A program made the position numbers and the translations under genes. From Anaerolineae bacterium (GTDB lineage Bacteria > Chloroflexota > Anaerolineae > Anaerolineales > Villigracilaceae): DNA of 16,649 nucleotides. Below the pieces are notes generated by a model. That model had not been told where the DNA came from and ran no database searches. It worked only from the letters and a program-made list of their open reading frames with translations. The stretch covers positions 1-16,649 of the forward strand of contig JAFLCF010000096.1 of NCBI GenBank assembly GCA_017303735.1, written 5' to 3'. Of the stretch, positions 13,616-16,649 are shown piece by piece (within the stretch, counting starts at the first letter, position 1; each line of letters begins with the position of its first letter).

Positions 13616-15508
13616 ATGAAATTCTCCCGCATCTTTTTTAGCGCCTTGACAGGTCTCCTCACCAGCCTGATTCTCGCCCTGACCTTCTTCCACTACTCGA
13701 CCTTTACCTCGCTCATAGATCGCCTCTTTCTCGTCCTCGTCCCGGCACTCGCCTTTGGCATTCTCTACAACCAAACCTTCCCCGCCATCTCCACCTGGAC
13801 AAAAGCTTTCCACTTCCCACTTTCCACTTTCCACTTTCTCCTCTCATTTCTCGTTACTCTTAACCTAACCTACGGCACCATCGGCTTTCTACAACCCGTC
13901 CTCCGCACACCCTTCGGCATGTTCCTCTTCGCCATCATCAGCCTAACCGTTGGTACAACCCTCGGCTACTTCCTCGTCCAACGCGCCGCCCAATCCTTCC
14001 GCACCGGATTCCTCAGCAAACCAATCAACGTCCTCCTTGCATTATCCCTGCCCATCTTTTGCGTCGTTCTCATCGTCAACGCCGCGCAATACCCCTCCAT
14101 GTTCAGCATGGATTACATCCGTTTTCCGCAAGAATGGATGCCCCTCTTCCTCCTCACCGCCCTCACTTCAGCCATTCTCTCTTTATTCCTCATCCCTCGT
14201 TCCTCATCAATCATCACTCACTATTCACTATTCACTATTCACCATTTACCCGGACTATATTCTGCCGGAATGTTCTTCCTCATCGAACTCATCATCTCCC
14301 GCACCCTCAACCATCCCGCACTTGAAAAAAACACCGTCCTCTTCGAAGCCGACGCCGGTCCGTGGATGACCATCCTCGCCAGCCCGGAGAGCGCCCCGAT
14401 CAACCGCGCCGTGCATCCGTTGAGCCTGATTCTCATCCGCCCGCTGGTGAGACTGGTCTCCGGCTTCATGGGTGAACACTACGCCCTCGGCGGCATGATC
14501 GTCGTTTCGTTAGTCGCTGCCGCCTGTGTCTTCATGACCTGGCTCTTCGTCAAACGCGCTACCAACTCCAGCACCTACGCTTTCATCTTCGCCATCTTCC
14601 TCGGCTCGACCGCCACGCATCTGCTCTTCGGTTCGCTCGCAGAGAACTATATCTTTGGCGCAGCCGCGTTGATTTTCTTTTTCCTTCTCCTTCAAAATAA
14701 CGAAACTCGTTTCTCATTTCTCGTCCCTGTTGGGCTCTTCCTCTTCGGCATCACTATCACCAACATCGCACAGGGAGTCATCGCCCTTTTTGCAAATAAA
14801 TTTGGTTTCAAGAGGCTGATTCAATATTCACTCCTTGTCCTCAGCCTCGGCATTTTACTGACTGTCACTACCAATATTATCTACCCCAAGCACATCACCT
14901 ATTTTTTCGTGCCTGAAGATATTGCTTTTGAATTCAACTTCGTCAGCCCTGAAAATGCAGGCGTTCTTTCAGACCCGATCCGTTTATCAGAGCCATCATC
15001 CATCACCCGTAAGTTGAATGTCGTTTTGCGCTCTATTCTGCTCTACGGTGTGGTCGCTCCGGATGTGATCAAATCCATTTCCGAAAAACCACCTTTCCCG
15101 ACCATTGACCTGAAAACCTTCGACGTCCGTACCCAAACCCTCGCCTCTTACCGCGGACTTGCCAACCTTCCACTTGCTCTTTGGTTGGTATTGCTAGCTG
15201 GGGCATTCTTCATGTTCATCAAAACCTGGCGGACCTCCAATCACACTCCGCTGATGTTGGGATTACTAGGCGCTTTAGGTTTCAACTTCTTTATGCACCT
15301 GTTTTACGGTACTGAGCTATTCCTTTACACCTCGTACTGGGTCTATGCTTTTGTACTGTTCGTGGCTCTGGCATACTCCAGTCTTGCAGAGAAGACTTGG
15401 CTTCAGTGGGGGCTTGCCATCATTCTATTGATGTTAATGGTCAATAACTTCAACTTTATCTTCTCGGTTTTTCAAGCCCTTGCGCCTTTTTATGCATCTG
15501 TTCCATAG
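13616..15508 (+). CDS. Polytopic GT-C-like membrane protein
   Basis: A 630-residue membrane protein of about twelve helices that I cannot name. An external loop after the sixth or seventh helix has FE(244)AD(246)AGPWMTILASPESAP, then NRAVHPLSLILIRPLVRLVS, an arrangement of an acidic motif and a basic/His-Pro motif seen in GT-C transferases. A second soluble stretch (~430-510, beginning FFVPEDIAFEFNFVSPENAG) lies between late helices. It probably acts on extracytoplasmic glycan or lipid-linked substrates, inferred from fold and neighbours. No ribosome binding site; a TATAAT box ends 7 bases upstream of the ATG, so the message may be leaderless. The gene carries the longest heptamer tracts of the window (13807-13862, 14186-14248) and a shorter one (14705-14725). 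Membrane nature is certain, enzymatic role moderate. Confidence 0.7.
   Translation: MKFSRIFFSALTGLLTSLILALTFFHYSTFTSLIDRLFLVLVPALAFGILYNQTFPAISTWTKAFHFPLSTFHFLLSFLVTLNLTYGTIGFLQPVLRTPFGMFLFAIISLTVGTTLGYFLVQRAAQSFRTGFLSKPINVLLALSLPIFCVVLIVNAAQYPSMFSMDYIRFPQEWMPLFLLTALTSAILSLFLIPRSSSIITHYSLFTIHHLPGLYSAGMFFLIELIISRTLNHPALEKNTVLFEADAGPWMTILASPESAPINRAVHPLSLILIRPLVRLVSGFMGEHYALGGMIVVSLVAAACVFMTWLFVKRATNSSTYAFIFAIFLGSTATHLLFGSLAENYIFGAAALIFFFLLLQNNETRFSFLVPVGLFLFGITITNIAQGVIALFANKFGFKRLIQYSLLVLSLGILLTVTTNIIYPKHITYFFVPEDIAFEFNFVSPENAGVLSDPIRLSEPSSITRKLNVVLRSILLYGVVAPDVIKSISEKPPFPTIDLKTFDVRTQTLASYRGLANLPLALWLVLLAGAFFMFIKTWRTSNHTPLMLGLLGALGFNFFMHLFYGTELFLYTSYWVYAFVLFVALAYSSLAEKTWLQWGLAIILLMLMVNNFNFIFSVFQALAPFYASVP
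13807..13862 (+). repeat. Heptamer tract, TTTCCAC x4 grading into TCTCATT/TCTCGTT
   Basis: Eight units in one register: TTTCCAC, TTCCCAC, TTTCCAC, TTTCCAC, TTTCTCC, TCTCATT, TCTCGTT, ACTCTTA. The first four are near-identical and the rest are degenerate. It encodes FHFPLSTFHFLLSFLV, part of a hydrophobic helix of the GT-C-like protein. Confidence 0.75.
14186..14248 (+). repeat. Degenerate 63-base heptamer tract, CTATTCA type
   Basis: Nine units in one register: TTCCTCA, TCCCTCG, TTCCTCA, TCAATCA, TCACTCA, CTATTCA three times, CCATTTA. 63 bases is 21 codons, so the frame is kept. It encodes residues ~191-211 of the GT-C-like protein (RSSSIITHYSLFTIHH), in a loop before the next helix. Confidence 0.75.
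14705..14725 (+). repeat. Heptamer repeat, ACTCGTT/TCTCATT/TCTCGTC
   Basis: Three units in one register, encoding TRFSFLV at the start of a membrane helix in the GT-C-like protein. The same unit type occurs at 10670-10690 and at the end of 13807-13862. Confidence 0.65.
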
Positions 15509-15514
15509 ACCGGT

Positions 15515-15520
15515 TAAAAT
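15515..15520 (+). promoter_or_regulatory. TAAAAT -10-like box, possibly for a leaderless mRNA
   Basis: TAAAAT ends 6 bases before the ATG at 15527, almost the same spacing as the TATAAT at 13603. No Shine-Dalgarno sequence lies before this start, and no clear -35 is seen. Confidence 0.4.
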
Positions 15521-15526
15521 ACTTGC

Positions 15527-15952
15527 ATGGATTCCCTCCGAAAATCAATTCCATTTGTTTTGATCTCCTTGTCGCTTGGCATGGCGATCTATCAATTTGT
15601 TATTACTCTTTCGGTCGGTGAGTGGAGAAATTCGTCAGAGGAGATGGTTTCCAAATGGGAAGAGCGGATTCAGTCCCTGCACGAGGCGATCCCTGCGGAT
15701 GTGATACAAGTTGGCTATGTTGATGATTCCGCTCTCAAAAATGATCCCACATTGTTCGACGCGAATGAATTTCAATTGATGCAGTATTCAGTCGCGCCAG
15801 CCGCAATGGACACAGGTATGAAACACGAATGGATTATCGGCAATTTCAATGATGATGAAAACCTTGAAACTTGGCTGACAGAACAAATAGGGGCATACGA
15901 ACTTCAAGGCTTTGGCTTTGGTGTATATCTCATTCACGATGTGGAAAACTAA
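15527..15952 (+). CDS. Small membrane-anchored protein of unknown function
   Basis: A 141-residue protein with one N-terminal hydrophobic segment (~8-28, IPFVLISLSLGMAIYQFVIT), too long and without a cleavage motif, so more likely an anchor than a cleaved signal. The remaining ~110 residues form a soluble, acidic domain (WEERIQSLHEAIPADVIQVG, then NEFQLMQYSVAPAAMDTG, then EWIIGNFNDDENLETWL). This resembles the extracytoplasmic tail found at the C-terminus of some GT-C glycosyltransferases, here as a separate gene. The next gene begins with its ATG directly after the stop codon, so it is probably translated with, and may assist, the glycosyltransferase encoded there. No recognised catalytic motif. 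The call as a real gene rests on coding structure, tight spacing and the promoter-like box upstream. Confidence 0.7.
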   Translation: MDSLRKSIPFVLISLSLGMAIYQFVITLSVGEWRNSSEEMVSKWEERIQSLHEAIPADVIQVGYVDDSALKNDPTLFDANEFQLMQYSVAPAAMDTGMKHEWIIGNFNDDENLETWLTEQIGAYELQGFGFGVYLIHDVEN

Positions 15953-16649
15953 ATGACGCTTCTTCTGTCATTCATCGCTTTGTTGCCAAGAATCTTTTTA
16001 GGCTTCTTTATTGTCCATTCTATTTGGAATGCAGTGGATGGCAAAAGCCTTTTGGTAAAAATCTTTCTCTCTGCCGGAGTGGGGTTTGGCGTTTCGTCTC
16101 TCTTGGGCTTTTTATGGATTTGGATTGTACTTCCATTAACCATCTATGCCTGGGTTGAAAGCATTGTCGCAATCATCTTGATGGTTTGGCTACTAATCCA
16201 AAACCGTAACCTTTTGCGCATGCCTCAAATTCCTGTGAAGCAGGAATTTCTTTGGCTTTCGATCCTTGCGTTAGGCGCTCTATTCTTTATTCTCAACCTG
16301 ATGCTTTTCGGACTTCAATACCCACACGGACGCCCCGATGCGTGGATCAACTGGAACGTGGTTGCGCGTTTCATCTACCTTGGCGGCTCAAACTGGCAAG
16401 CAACATTCCTGCGCCAATGGGATCATCCAGATTATCCGCTTTCGGTTCCGATGACGAACGCCATCACTTGGGTCTTTTTAGGCAGCACGTCCACTTGGGG
16501 ACCAATTGCCTTGCACATCATGTTGTCTCTTTTTGTGGCAGGCTTGCTTTTTTCTTTGGTAAATATCTTTCGCGATTTTAAACAGGCTGTTTTGGCTGTC
16601 GTTTTCTTTATAGCATTTCCATTCATCACCAATCAAGGGATGCGCCAAT
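15953..16649 (+). CDS. GT-C-like membrane glycosyltransferase, cut by window end
   Basis: An open frame runs from the ATG at 15953 to the last base without a stop, giving 232 residues of a longer protein. It starts MTLLLSFIALLPRIFLGFF, has about five hydrophobic segments before residue 120, then an external loop with GRPD(129)AWINWNVVARFIYLGG and, after a gap, WDHPD(160)YPLSVPM. The D-A-W-x-x-W-N-x-x-A-R and H-P-D-Y-P-L pair is a pattern I associate with a group of bacterial GT-C-like transferases, where D129 is the likely catalytic acid. It should move a sugar from a lipid-phosphate donor to an acceptor outside the cytoplasm. The start abuts the previous stop, with no room for its own ribosome binding site, so translation is coupled. 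The C-terminal half lies outside the window. Confidence 0.8.
   Translation, partial: MTLLLSFIALLPRIFLGFFIVHSIWNAVDGKSLLVKIFLSAGVGFGVSSLLGFLWIWIVLPLTIYAWVESIVAIILMVWLLIQNRNLLRMPQIPVKQEFLWLSILALGALFFILNLMLFGLQYPHGRPDAWINWNVVARFIYLGGSNWQATFLRQWDHPDYPLSVPMTNAITWVFLGSTSTWGPIALHIMLSLFVAGLLFSLVNIFRDFKQAVLAVVFFIAFPFITNQGMRQ

Noticed and set aside
12407..13834. A 475-codon open frame on the minus strand opposite the YitJ-type gene
   Set aside because: The plus-strand frame has unmistakable zinc, flavin and folate motifs, and the minus-strand translation is a charge-rich shadow without a domain. It also runs into the next gene.
3406..14725. The short repeat tracts as a CRISPR array
   Set aside because: Units are 7-8 bases with no spacers, are scattered, and are translated.

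Overview
All genes lie on the + strand and are tightly packed. The combination suggests a member of the Chloroflexota, most likely class Anaerolineae: a full-length cobalamin-dependent methionine synthase, a YitJ-type homocysteine methyltransferase/MTHFR fusion, a run of very large polytopic GT-C-like glycosyltransferases, roughly balanced GC, and several starts without a Shine-Dalgarno sequence. No rRNA or tRNA is present, so this placement is an inference.

Layout. (1) 2-445: GNAT acetyltransferase. (2) About 446-2449: an AT-rich insert-like segment with a stand-alone HsdR-N-type PD-(D/E)xK nuclease (467-1564) and a two-helix membrane protein of unknown function (1688-2428). Between them, a GC-richer scrap (1565-1672) begins with a codon-aligned near copy (27/29 bases) of metH codons 17-25. 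(3) 2450-5965: metH. (4) 5967-9841: a PA14-like/GT-C membrane protein and a GT87-like mannosyltransferase, coupled by an ATGA overlap. (5) 9842-9927: a palindromic intergenic element. (6) 9928-11712: an ArnT/PMT-like GT-C protein, followed 10 bases later by (7) the YitJ-type fusion (11723-13564). (8) 13565-13615: a GC hairpin followed at once by a TATAAT box, apparently the end of one transcription unit and the start of the next. (9) 13616 to the window end: another GT-C-like membrane protein, a small membrane-anchored protein with its own -10-like box, and a GT-C-like gene cut by the window edge (15953-16649), open from its ATG to the last base.

How it fits together. The YitJ-type enzyme makes 5-methyl-tetrahydrofolate and carries its own homocysteine methyltransferase domain. 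MetH uses 5-methyl-THF and B12 to make methionine. The two flank, and share a strand with, membrane glycosyltransferases that probably transfer sugars from polyprenyl-phosphate donors to extracytoplasmic acceptors. A shared function is not evident.

The most unusual signal not explained by gene content is a dispersed set of short tandem repeats, mostly of 7-base period (one 8-base), inside coding sequences: at two MetH interdomain linkers and in loops or helix ends of the membrane proteins. The units differ between sites (CAATTAC, TCAGCGR, TTTCCAC, CTATTCA, ACTCGTT/TCTCATT, TACCAATC), but CAATTAC occurs in two unrelated genes. Most clear tracts have a length that is a multiple of three. They resemble the heptanucleotide STRR repeats of cyanobacteria.
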